DNA from: an uncultured Clostridia bacterium
Lineage (GTDB): Bacteria; Bacillota; Clostridia; Oscillospirales; Ruminococcaceae
Assembly: GCA_945867255.1 (NCBI GenBank)
Contig: CAMBHV010000068.1
Location: 1-6,998 of the forward strand
Direction: 5' to 3'
DNA length: 6,998 nt
Below are positions 1-6,284 of the stretch, in pieces (the first letter of the stretch is position 1; each line of letters starts with the position of its first letter). The notes beneath the pieces are model-generated. The model had not been told where the DNA came from and made no database searches. It saw only the letters and a list, made by a program, of their open reading frames with translations. The translations under genes were made by a program, and so were the position numbers.

Positions 1-564
1 AATACCTGGTTTGATACATTGGCCACAGTGGTGTCTGTACTTGGCATCAGCCTGCCAAGTTTTGTGTTTGCGCTGGGCCTTTCGTATTTCCTGGGTTTCA
101 AAATAAAACTTTTCCCGCTTATTTACAGCACGGCGGAGCCCGGGCTTTCCAGTGTGTTGCCCACAATTTCGCTGTGCATGTTTACTGTGGCTTCCATTGC
201 GCGCTATGCACGAAGTGAGATGGTGGAAGTATTGACATCGGATTATATTCAGCTTGCAGACGCAAAGGGAATATCCCGTACGCGCCTGATTACCCGCCAT
301 GCTCTGCGTAACACGCTAATCGGTATTATTACTGTGTTGGCACCCCTGGTGGTAAACTTGATGACGGGTTCTCTGGTTGTGGAGAAGGCTTTCTCCATCC
401 CGGGTATAGGCAGCTATTTTATCACTGCCATTCAGAACAATGACTATAATGTCATCCTTGGCATTAGTTTTATTTACAGCGTGATGTTCATTGGCGTAAT
501 GTTGCTGGTGGATATCCTGTACGGCGTGATCGATCCGCGCATCCGCCTTGCAAAGGAGGAATGA
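1..564 (+). CDS. oppB: Oligopeptide ABC transporter permease OppB (5'-partial)
   Basis: This is the C-terminal part of an inner-membrane permease of the binding-protein-dependent transport family (BPD_transp_1). It pairs with OppC to form the channel for imported peptides. Reading frame 1 is open from the first base, so the start lies upstream and 187 codons are visible. Several hydrophobic membrane segments are seen, around visible residues 9-30, 50-65, 112-128 and 152-175. The cytoplasmic EAA loop that docks onto the ATPases spans about 241-312 and reads roughly QLADAKGISRTRLITRHALR, close to the family consensus with its invariant glycine. The ending, with DPRIRL near the C-terminus, is typical of OppB/DppB. 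The stop at 562-564 is 4 bp before oppC. Dpp or App (dipeptide, nickel or other peptide) specificity cannot be excluded without the binding protein; the opp assignment rests on the complete B-C-D-F order and Ami/Opp-like ATPases. Confidence 0.93.
   Translation, partial: NTWFDTLATVVSVLGISLPSFVFALGLSYFLGFKIKLFPLIYSTAEPGLSSVLPTISLCMFTVASIARYARSEMVEVLTSDYIQLADAKGISRTRLITRHALRNTLIGIITVLAPLVVNLMTGSLVVEKAFSIPGIGSYFITAIQNNDYNVILGISFIYSVMFIGVMLLVDILYGVIDPRIRLAKEE
552..559 (+). promoter_or_regulatory. Ribosome binding site that sets the oppC start
   Basis: AAAGGAGG lies inside the last codons of oppB, 9 nt before a GTG at 569. A TTG at 548 in the same frame is upstream of this site and would place it inside the coding region, so GTG 569 is the better start. 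Confidence 0.85.
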
Positions 565-568
565 CACA

Positions 569-1576
569 GTGGAAGAAAAACGCACGCTTACAGCGGAGGA
601 CTTCCGCTTTGTGAACCGCCACCCCAAGGCGGAAATCGATGAAAACTATGCAAGCCAGTCTTATGGGCGCGATGTGTTGGCAAGGCTTTGCGCCAACAAA
701 GGCGCCATTATCGGCTTGGTATTGATTTTGCTGGTGATAATTTTTGCCATTGTGGCGCCCATGATCAGCGGATATACGTATAAGGATGTTAATGCGGCGG
801 CTACAAACCTGCCACCCAAAATACCGGGCCTGGAAAAGCTGGGGATTTTTGACGGAACGATGAATGGCGTGGATGTCTACGCCCAAAAAGGAATTGAAGA
901 GTATCATTACTTTGGGACGGATAACCTTGGGCGGGATATTTTTACCCGTGTAGGGGAAGGCACCCGGATCTCTCTGATGATCGCGTTCCTCTCCATTACC
1001 GTCAATTTGCTGATTGGTGTAGTATATGGCTTGGTCTCCGGTTACTTCGGAGGCTGGGTGGATAATGTGATGCAGAGATTCATCGAGATTTTGGTGGGCA
1101 TCCCATCCATGGTTATTCTGACGTTGCTTTTGCTGGTGATGAAGCCCGGCATTGCAAGTATCGTGATTGCGCTTACGATCACATCTTGGGTAAACATGAG
1201 CCGCATCGTGCGTGCGCAGGTGCTGAAACTGAAAAACCAGGAATTTGTACTGGCATCTAAAACGCTGGGTACCTCCAGCATGCGAATTGTACGGAAGGAT
1301 ATGTTGCCCAATGCGTTTGGGCAAATCATTATCACCTTTACTTTCTCCATTCCGGATGCTATCTTCCTGGAGGCATTTCTCGCCTTTATTGGCCTTGGCG
1401 TTCAGGAACCCATGGCTTCACTTGGTTCGTTGATCAACACTGGATATAAATCTGCCATGACATATCCGTATATGATTGTGGCACCGGTGGTCATTCTGGC
1501 CATTTTGATGCTTAGCTTTACCGTGCTTGGAGATGGCCTGCGGGACGCAATCGATCCGCAGATGAAACAACAGTGA
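569..1576 (+). CDS. oppC: Oligopeptide ABC transporter permease OppC
   Basis: This is the second permease subunit, 335 aa from GTG 569. An N-terminal cytoplasmic stretch (residues 1-45, the OppC_N region) leads into a first membrane helix at about 46-68. An extracytoplasmic segment follows, ending in the family hallmark FGTDNLGRDIFTR (about 115-127). The BPD_transp_1 core has helices near 133-157, 176-192, 196-212, 255-277 and 300-322. The EAA loop is at about 225-247 (EFVLASKTLG...RKDMLPN). The C-terminus GDGLRDAIDPQ is characteristic of OppC/DppC proteins. The loop between helix 1 and the FGTD motif (LPPKIPGLEKLG, then a Tyr-rich stretch) resembles Gram-positive OppC. The gene starts 4 bp after oppB and ends 13 bp before oppD, so it is cotranscribed and probably translationally coupled. 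The start is GTG, unlike the ATG of the downstream genes. Confidence 0.95.
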   Translation: MEEKRTLTAEDFRFVNRHPKAEIDENYASQSYGRDVLARLCANKGAIIGLVLILLVIIFAIVAPMISGYTYKDVNAAATNLPPKIPGLEKLGIFDGTMNGVDVYAQKGIEEYHYFGTDNLGRDIFTRVGEGTRISLMIAFLSITVNLLIGVVYGLVSGYFGGWVDNVMQRFIEILVGIPSMVILTLLLLVMKPGIASIVIALTITSWVNMSRIVRAQVLKLKNQEFVLASKTLGTSSMRIVRKDMLPNAFGQIIITFTFSIPDAIFLEAFLAFIGLGVQEPMASLGSLINTGYKSAMTYPYMIVAPVVILAILMLSFTVLGDGLRDAIDPQMKQQ

Positions 1577-1581
1577 GGAGG
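1575..1581 (+). promoter_or_regulatory. Ribosome binding site of oppD
   Basis: GAGGAGG overlaps the oppC stop codon and lies 8 nt before ATG 1590. This near-perfect site suggests efficient, coupled initiation of the ATPase subunit. Confidence 0.8.
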
Positions 1582-1589
1582 CCGCAGCC

Positions 1590-2660
1590 ATGAACGAAAG
1601 AAAACATGTTCTGAAGATTCGCGGCCTGGATGTATCTTTTAAGACATCTGCCGGTATGGTGCATGCCGTGCGAGGGGTAGACCTTGATCTGTTCGAAGGC
1701 GAAACTCTGGCTATTGTAGGAGAATCTGGTTCAGGAAAATCTGTCACCGTAAAAACGGTAATGGGCATTCGTGCCTCGAATGAAACAGTAAATGCCGGAA
1801 GCGTGGAATTTACCTATCACGATGGCGAAAAAGAAGTGACAGAAGACCTTGTGAAGCTATCCGGTAAGGAGATGCGCAAAAGGATCAAAGGAAAACGTAT
1901 TGCCATGGTGTTTCAGGACCCCATGACCAGTTTGGACCCCACCATGACGATAGGTAAGCAAATCATGGAAGGCATGCGCTATCATTATAAAACGCCGAAG
2001 GCCGAGGCGTTTCAGCGCGCAGTGGAACTTTTAAAAGAAGTAGGTATCGAAGACGCAGAAAAGCGCATGAAAAACTATCCGCATCAGCTTTCCGGCGGTA
2101 TGCGCCAGCGTGTGGTAATTGCCATTGCTCTTGCCTGCAAACCACAGTTGCTGATTTGTGACGAGCCTACTACGGCTTTGGACGTGACGGTTCAGGCAAA
2201 GATCCTGGAATTGATCCAGGATATTCAAAAGCGAACCGGCATTGCGGTGATTTATATTACACATGATCTTGGCGTAGTGGCAAAAATTGCAGACTATGTC
2301 AATGTGATGTATGCGGGTAAGATTGTGGAATCCGGTACAGTGGACGATATTTTCTATGAGCCGAGGCATCCGTATACCTGGGGGCTTTTGTCCTCCATGC
2401 CGGATCTGGACACCACAGATGAAAAACTGTATACCATCCCGGGTTCTCCGCCGAACCTTCTGCATCCGGTGAAGGGCGATGCATTTGCCCCGCGTAATGA
2501 ATACGCCATGGCCATTGATTTTGAAGAAGAACCGCCGATGTTTACCATCAACAGCCATCATAAGGCGGCTACCTGGCTTTTGCACCCACAGGCGCCGAAG
2601 GTGGAGATGCCCGAGCAGCTGAAAAAACGTATCGATGCCATGATGAAGGGGGGCCGGTAA
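1590..2660 (+). CDS. oppD: Oligopeptide ABC transporter ATP-binding protein OppD
   Basis: This is a 356-aa cytoplasmic ATPase that, with OppF, powers peptide import through OppBC. All ABC motifs are intact: Walker A GESGSGKS (44-51), Q-loop Gln109 (VFQDPMTSLDP), signature LSGGM (167-171), Walker B LLICDEP (187-193, catalytic Glu192) and switch His225. After about residue 258 comes the oligopeptide-transporter C-terminal extension (HPYTWGLL, then PGSPPNLLHP). In many OppD/DppD proteins this region carries a cysteine motif proposed to bind an Fe-S cluster. Here it reads KGDAFAPRNEYAMAID, so Asp, Asn and Asp stand where cysteines are expected. From memory, Gram-positive AmiE/OppD proteins share this cysteine-free form, as they do the ATWLLHP segment (328-333). 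The LSGGM signature in place of the common LSGGQ is also typical of OppD. The gene ends 1 bp before oppF. Confidence 0.95.
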   Translation: MNERKHVLKIRGLDVSFKTSAGMVHAVRGVDLDLFEGETLAIVGESGSGKSVTVKTVMGIRASNETVNAGSVEFTYHDGEKEVTEDLVKLSGKEMRKRIKGKRIAMVFQDPMTSLDPTMTIGKQIMEGMRYHYKTPKAEAFQRAVELLKEVGIEDAEKRMKNYPHQLSGGMRQRVVIAIALACKPQLLICDEPTTALDVTVQAKILELIQDIQKRTGIAVIYITHDLGVVAKIADYVNVMYAGKIVESGTVDDIFYEPRHPYTWGLLSSMPDLDTTDEKLYTIPGSPPNLLHPVKGDAFAPRNEYAMAIDFEEEPPMFTINSHHKAATWLLHPQAPKVEMPEQLKKRIDAMMKGGR

Positions 2661-2661
2661 G

Positions 2662-3615
2662 ATGGAGGCAGCGGAAAAACAACCTCTTTTGAAAGTGGAA
2701 CACCTGAAGCAATACTTCAAAGTAAGTAAGACATTTACGGTAAAGGCTGTGGATGATATCTCTTTTGATATTTTTCCGGGGGAAACATATGGCCTTGTAG
2801 GAGAGTCCGGCTCTGGAAAATCTACTACAGGGAGAAGTGTGATTCGTTTATACGACCCTACCGATGGCACGATCACTTTTAACGGGGAGAATATCACGGG
2901 GAAATTGAGTGCTGCGCAGGAGAAAATGTTGCGCACAAAAATGCAAATGATTTTTCAGGATCCAATGGCATCCTTGAATCCGCGTGAAAAGGTAATTGAT
3001 ATCATCGCGCAGGGGCTTGATGTGCATCATCTTTATAAAAATCAGGCCGAACGGCGCGACAAGGTGTATCGTATGCTGGAGCGCGTGGGCCTTTCGCATG
3101 AACATGCCAACCGGTATCCGCACCAGTTCTCCGGCGGCCAGCGTCAGCGCATTGGCATTGCGCGTGCATTGATCATGAACCCGGATCTTGTCATTGCAGA
3201 TGAGGCCATCAGTGCTTTGGACGTGTCTATCCAGGCACAGGTGGTGAACCTGATGAAAGATATTCAGAAAGAGACGGGATGCGCCTATCTGTTCATTGCC
3301 CACGATTTGTCTATGGTGAAGTACATTTCGGATCGTATCGGTGTATTGCATCTTGGCCATTTGGTGGAAACGGGAACAAAGGATGAGATTTTTGAAAACC
3401 CGGTGCACCCGTATACTAAGAGCTTGCTTTCTGCTATCCCGCACACAAATCCGCGGGTAGAAAAGCATCGCAAGGCGTTGGTATACGATTACGCCAAAAG
3501 CGGTATCCATTACGAAAATGGCACGCGGCATTTAGTAGATGGCACACATTATGTGCTGGCAACTGACGAGGAGTTTGCCACATGGACCGCGCAGAAAGGA
3601 GCCCTGGAATCATGA
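2662..3615 (+). CDS. oppF: Oligopeptide ABC transporter ATP-binding protein OppF
   Basis: This is the second ATPase of the peptide importer, 317 aa and expected to heterodimerise with OppD. Motifs are intact: Walker A GESGSGKS (47-54), Q-loop Gln99 (IFQDPMASLNP), signature FSGGQ (156-160), Walker B LVIADEA (176-182, catalytic Glu181, with Ala where OppD has Pro) and switch His214. The SLNPR motif after the Q-loop and the HPYTKSLLSAIP segment (249-260) are typical of OppF/AmiF/DppF. The tail (about 275-309), ending in a DEEFATW segment, resembles Gram-positive OppF/AmiF. A purine-rich AAGGGGGG (2646-2653) inside the end of oppD serves as the ribosome binding site 8 nt before ATG 2662. The stop overlaps the next start as ATGA, which implies translational coupling to the M20 peptidase. 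Confidence 0.95.
   Translation: MEAAEKQPLLKVEHLKQYFKVSKTFTVKAVDDISFDIFPGETYGLVGESGSGKSTTGRSVIRLYDPTDGTITFNGENITGKLSAAQEKMLRTKMQMIFQDPMASLNPREKVIDIIAQGLDVHHLYKNQAERRDKVYRMLERVGLSHEHANRYPHQFSGGQRQRIGIARALIMNPDLVIADEAISALDVSIQAQVVNLMKDIQKETGCAYLFIAHDLSMVKYISDRIGVLHLGHLVETGTKDEIFENPVHPYTKSLLSAIPHTNPRVEKHRKALVYDYAKSGIHYENGTRHLVDGTHYVLATDEEFATWTAQKGALES
3595..3601 (+). promoter_or_regulatory. Ribosome binding site that sets the M20 peptidase start
   Basis: AAAGGAG lies within the end of oppF, 10 nt before ATG 3612. An in-frame ATG at 3582 precedes this site and would add ten residues (MDRAERSPGI) lacking family similarity, so 3612 is preferred. Confidence 0.75.
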
Positions 3616-4973
3616 CTTTCGATATGCAGAAAGTATACGATTATATTGATGCGCATGCGGATGAATATACCGAATTTCTGCGCACGTTGGTGCGCCAGCC
3701 CAGCATTGCCGACACAGGCGAAGGAATTGCAGATATGGTGAAGCTTGTAAAAGCTTCATTGCGTGACATCGGTGCAGATCCGCAGGAAGTAGAGACACCG
3801 GGCAATCCGGTGATTTACGCGGAGATCAAGGGTGAACACAACAAGACGTTCGGTTTTTACGACCACTACGATGTACAGCCGGTGGACCCGCTGAATGAGT
3901 GGGTGACACCTCCTTATTCCGCCGACGTGCGAGATGGCGCTATTTACGGCCGCGGGGTGGCAGATAATAAAAATGGTCTTGCCTCCAAAATTTGTGCCGT
4001 GGATGCCTTTTTAAAGGTATATGGAAAACTTCCGGTGAATGTGAAATTTATCGTAGAGGGAGAAGAAGAAATCGGAAGCCCTAACCTGGAAGTATTTGCA
4101 AAAGAGCATCCGGAACTTCTGGCCTGCGATGGCTATAACTGGGAAGGCGGCGTAAAAGAGCCGGGTGAACCTGCACAGGTGCACTTTGGCGCCAAGGGCC
4201 TTTTGTATGTAGAGTTGGAGTGCCAGGGCCCCAGCACAGATTCGCATTCCTGCTATGCGCCCATTGTCACAAACCCCGCCTGGCGCCTTGTGTGGGCATT
4301 GAGTACACTGAAGGATAAATCAGATCGCGTGCTCATCCCCGGTTTTTACGACAAGGTGCGCCCGCTGACGCAGGAAGAGATTGATATCCTGAAAACAGAC
4401 CCGTATAATACAGAGGTGGCCAAAGAGTATTTTGGAATTGATCACTTCCTGAACCACAAAACGCGCGATGAGGTGCTGCGTGGGATGTATTACGAGCCCA
4501 CGTGTAATATCTGCGGCCTCGTGTCCGGATATATCGATCCTGGCCAGAAGACAGTGCTGCCTGCCAAAGCAAGCGTGAAAATTGATTTCCGCCTTGTGCC
4601 GGACCAGGACCCGAACGAGATTGCAGCGGCACTGCGTAAACATTTGGATGACAATGGTTTTGAAGACGTGCGCCTGAAGGTGACAGCGGCGGCGCCGGCT
4701 TTCCGCAGTGATCCACACTCGCCTTTTGCCAATGCAGTGGTGAAGGCATTGCGCGGGTTGTATGGGGAAGAACCGGCCTTGCATTACAGCATGGATGGAA
4801 CATCCCCCATGCATGTATTCTGTAAAGAGCAGAATATTCCGGCAGCCATGTTTGGCGCCACCAGCGACCGTTCGCTGATCCATGCGCCGAATGAGCATCT
4901 TACCATTTCATCCTATATCGAGGATATCAAAATTATTGCTGCCGTGATGAACCAGCTTGCGCTGGAAGAATGA
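3612..4973 (+). CDS. M20-family zinc metallopeptidase (probable dipeptidase)
   Basis: This is a 453-aa cytoplasmic di-zinc peptidase of the M20 family (ArgE/DapE/ACY1/CPG2 group), most like dipeptidases. Metal and catalytic motifs are visible: HYD at 85-87 (zinc ligand His85), GRGVADNKNG at 113-122 (bridging Asp118), EGEEEIGS at 149-156 (the usual catalytic and zinc-binding Glu pair, 151-152), Glu178 in NWEGG, and His424 in LIHAPNEH. The inserted dimerisation (lid) domain runs from about 190 to 340 and supplies His212 (TDSHS), the residue that normally reaches into the partner's active site. The usual Gly before HYD is Asp84. There is no signal peptide. The start overlaps the oppF stop (ATGA), making it the last gene of the transporter operon. 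This suggests that it hydrolyses imported peptides, although substrate preference (dipeptides, carnosine-like, acylated amino acids) cannot be read from sequence. Confidence 0.92.
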   Translation: MTFDMQKVYDYIDAHADEYTEFLRTLVRQPSIADTGEGIADMVKLVKASLRDIGADPQEVETPGNPVIYAEIKGEHNKTFGFYDHYDVQPVDPLNEWVTPPYSADVRDGAIYGRGVADNKNGLASKICAVDAFLKVYGKLPVNVKFIVEGEEEIGSPNLEVFAKEHPELLACDGYNWEGGVKEPGEPAQVHFGAKGLLYVELECQGPSTDSHSCYAPIVTNPAWRLVWALSTLKDKSDRVLIPGFYDKVRPLTQEEIDILKTDPYNTEVAKEYFGIDHFLNHKTRDEVLRGMYYEPTCNICGLVSGYIDPGQKTVLPAKASVKIDFRLVPDQDPNEIAAALRKHLDDNGFEDVRLKVTAAAPAFRSDPHSPFANAVVKALRGLYGEEPALHYSMDGTSPMHVFCKEQNIPAAMFGATSDRSLIHAPNEHLTISSYIEDIKIIAAVMNQLALEE

Positions 4974-4976
4974 TCT

Positions 4977-4993
4977 GCACACAGGCAGTGTGC
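4977..4993 (+). other. Small hairpin just after the operon's last stop codon
   Basis: GCACAC (4977-4982) pairs perfectly with GTGTGC (4988-4993) around a 5-nt loop, beginning 3 nt after the peptidase stop. It has no T-tract, so it is not a terminator by itself. It might protect the mRNA 3' end, or it may be chance. Confidence 0.35.
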
Positions 4994-5010
4994 GCCTTTA
5001 TGGGCAAAAG

Positions 5011-5046
5011 AAAAGCCGCCGGATAAGCGATTGCCGGCGGCTTTTT
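5011..5046 (+). terminator. Intrinsic terminator of the opp-peptidase operon
   Basis: AAAAGCCGCCGG (5011-5022) is perfectly complementary to CCGGCGGCTTTT (5034-5045), with an 11-nt loop and a run of five T's (5042-5046). The GC-rich 12-bp stem followed by a T-tract is a strong rho-independent terminator 37 nt after the peptidase stop. Confidence 0.93.
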
Positions 5047-5060
5047 AACAGACGTAACAT
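5032..5060 (+). promoter_or_regulatory. Possible promoter of the SGNH hydrolase gene
   Basis: TTGCCG (5032-5037) and TAACAT (5055-5060) are separated by 17 nt and each matches a sigma-A box at 4 of 6 positions. Transcription would start near 5067, just before the ribosome binding site. The -35 box would lie in the terminator's right arm. This is a weak match, proposed because the gene sits behind a strong terminator and needs its own promoter or readthrough. Confidence 0.25.
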
Positions 5061-5068
5061 TTGGCGCG

Positions 5069-5076
5069 AAAAGGAG
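5069..5076 (+). promoter_or_regulatory. Ribosome binding site that sets the SGNH hydrolase start
   Basis: AAAAGGAG lies 6 nt before ATG 5083. The frame stays open back to 4957, but that extension would run through the terminator hairpin, so 5083 is the real start. Confidence 0.85.
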
Positions 5077-5082
5077 AATATC

Positions 5083-5694
5083 ATGAAGACCGTTGTATGC
5101 TTCGGAGATTCCAATACGTTTGGTTATATACCAGGAACAGGGGGACGCTATACACAAGACGTACGGTGGCCACACCGTATGGCGAAAATTCTTGGAGAAG
5201 GCTATGAAGTGATAGCGGAAGGCCTTTCAGGGCGTACCACCGTGTTTTCCGATTATATCGAGCCATATCGCGCCGGCATTGAACAGATCGTCCCGGTGGT
5301 GCAAAGCCATGCACCGGATGCCTTAGTGGTTATGTTGGGTACCAATGACACCAAAACGCGCTATCATGTGTGCGCGCAGGAGATCGGTTACGGCATGGAA
5401 GAGTTACTTTTGCGCCTTCGCACGGCATATCCGTTTTCCGCTGTTCCAAAAGTGGTACTGGTGGCCCCTGCGCCGCTTCGCTGTAAAGAGGGAGTTGAAT
5501 TTTCCACAGAAAGCGTGGAAAAATCCCGGCAACTGGCCGCCATTTATGAAGATATTGCACAGCGCTTCGGCTGTGGATATCTGGACGCAGGGCAGTTTGC
5601 GATTTTGGGGGAGGACGGCATCCATTTTACCCCACAAGACCACGCTGAGATGGCATGCCGCGTTGCGGCTGCGGTGCAGGCGTTGTTTGAATGA
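5083..5694 (+). CDS. SGNH/GDSL-family hydrolase (esterase/acylhydrolase-like)
   Basis: This is a 203-aa single-domain hydrolase of the SGNH superfamily. The four diagnostic blocks are present: block I FGDSNTFG with nucleophile Ser10, block II GLSGRTT with oxyanion Gly50, block III GTNDT with Asn88, and block V DGIHFTPQDH with Asp178 and His181 completing the triad. The GLxGRTT block and immediate start at the nucleophile block resemble the arylesterase/acyltransferase subgroup. There is no signal peptide or membrane segment, so it is probably cytoplasmic. Substrates of this fold range from carboxylic esters to acetylated sugars and thioesters, and none can be chosen here. The gene stands alone between two terminators, so it is probably a separate transcription unit. 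It ends with tandem stops (TGA TAA). Confidence 0.9.
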   Translation: MKTVVCFGDSNTFGYIPGTGGRYTQDVRWPHRMAKILGEGYEVIAEGLSGRTTVFSDYIEPYRAGIEQIVPVVQSHAPDALVVMLGTNDTKTRYHVCAQEIGYGMEELLLRLRTAYPFSAVPKVVLVAPAPLRCKEGVEFSTESVEKSRQLAAIYEDIAQRFGCGYLDAGQFAILGEDGIHFTPQDHAEMACRVAAAVQALFE

Positions 5695-5695
5695 T

Positions 5696-5740
5696 AAAAA
5701 TCCCTTTCGGCACAAGATTTTTGCCGAAAAGGATTTTTTA
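5696..5740. terminator. Bidirectional intrinsic terminator
   Basis: AAAAATCC-C-TTTCGGCA (5696-5712) pairs with TGCCGAAA-A-GGATTTTT (5722-5738) around a 9-nt loop with a single C/A mismatch. T-runs follow the stem on both strands (TTTTTT on the + strand, TTTTT on the - strand). It begins 2 nt after the SGNH gene's stop and overlaps the stop codon of the - strand SIS remnant, so it can serve both converging units. Confidence 0.88.
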
Positions 5741-6274
5741 TTTTTCAAAACATTCGGGATGTGTTTTGAAGTAGCAAGTGAGCATGTGCAGGATATTGAG
5801 GTGAACATTTTCAATCTGTTCATAGCTTTCGCGACAAACCACAAAAGCAGATTCGGCAAACGCTTTGATTTTTCCACCCTCAAAGCCGGATAGAGTACTG
5901 ATGTGCGCATGCATTTGGGCAGCAAATTCAAAGGTGCGCACAAGATCAGGAGAATTGCCAGAAGCGGAAACAGCAATTCGTACGTTGCTATCGGTCATCA
6001 GATTGCCAAGCTGAAAACGGAAGATATCTTCAAAAGAAAAATCATTACCAAGGGCAGTGATTTTTTCGATGTTATCATACACCGACAATCCGCGAAACCG
6101 ATGCAGTGCAGGGTCCTGCTCTGCATTTCCTACCCAATTGCACATAAAGCGATTGGAAGTTCCGGCACTGCCACCGTTACCCATGATGAATATTTGTTTG
6201 TCCTGATGTCAAGCATTCTCTAAAATATCTAATGTCTTGGAAAATACATCATCTTCAATATCCCTAGATGACAT
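5738..6274 (-). pseudogene. SIS-domain phosphosugar isomerase-like gene, 5'-truncated and interrupted by TGA
   Basis: On the - strand a SIS domain of the GmhA/SIS_2 type is readable. It has the glycine-rich phosphate loop MGNGGSAGTSNRF, then SVYDN, ALGNDFSFEDIF, the second phosphate loop SASGNSPDLVR, GFEGGKI, and the C-terminal helix motif IENVHLNILHML. An ORF from the ATG at 6184 covers 148 residues, but it starts inside the fold at the phosphate loop and has no good ribosome binding site. The same frame continues upstream as family-like sequence (a helix DVFSKTLDILENA, then HQDKQIFI leading straight into MGNGG) but contains an in-frame TGA at 6209-6211. Open frame and plausible homology reach about 6298, where LacI-like sequence begins on the other strand, so the N-terminus seems missing. 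GmhA's catalytic Glu in HFAEEL is not matched (RFMCNW), so the ancestor was probably not a true sedoheptulose-7-phosphate isomerase. Confidence 0.78.
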
Positions 6275-6284
6275 TTGTATGTTT

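Noticed and set aside
488..1324. 278-codon - strand ORF opposite oppC
   Set aside because: It is antisense to a well-conserved permease, rich in His/Gln as is typical of reverse-strand shadows, and has no family resemblance.
4957..5082. N-terminal extension of the SGNH hydrolase from an ATG at 4957
   Set aside because: It would overlap the end of the peptidase gene and read through a strong terminator hairpin. The ribosome binding site at 5069-5076 and the standard family N-terminus both fit ATG 5083.
5345..5893. Long + strand ORF overlapping the SGNH gene and running past its terminator
   Set aside because: It is an out-of-frame shadow of the SGNH gene and then of the SIS remnant, crosses the terminator and shows no family motif or ribosome binding site.
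5404..5976. Long - strand ORF opposite the SGNH hydrolase
   Set aside because: It is antisense to two recognisable coding regions, spans the bidirectional terminator and shows no recognisable domain.
6206..6214. Selenocysteine or UGA-to-Trp recoding in the SIS gene
   Set aside because: UGA terminates oppB, oppC, oppF, the M20 peptidase and the SGNH gene, Trp is encoded by TGG throughout, and no SECIS-like stem-loop follows the codon. The gene also lacks its 5' end, so decay is the simpler explanation.
5903..6223. + strand ORF opposite the SIS remnant
   Set aside because: It is an antisense shadow: the - strand shows clear SIS motifs over the same bases, and this frame shows none.
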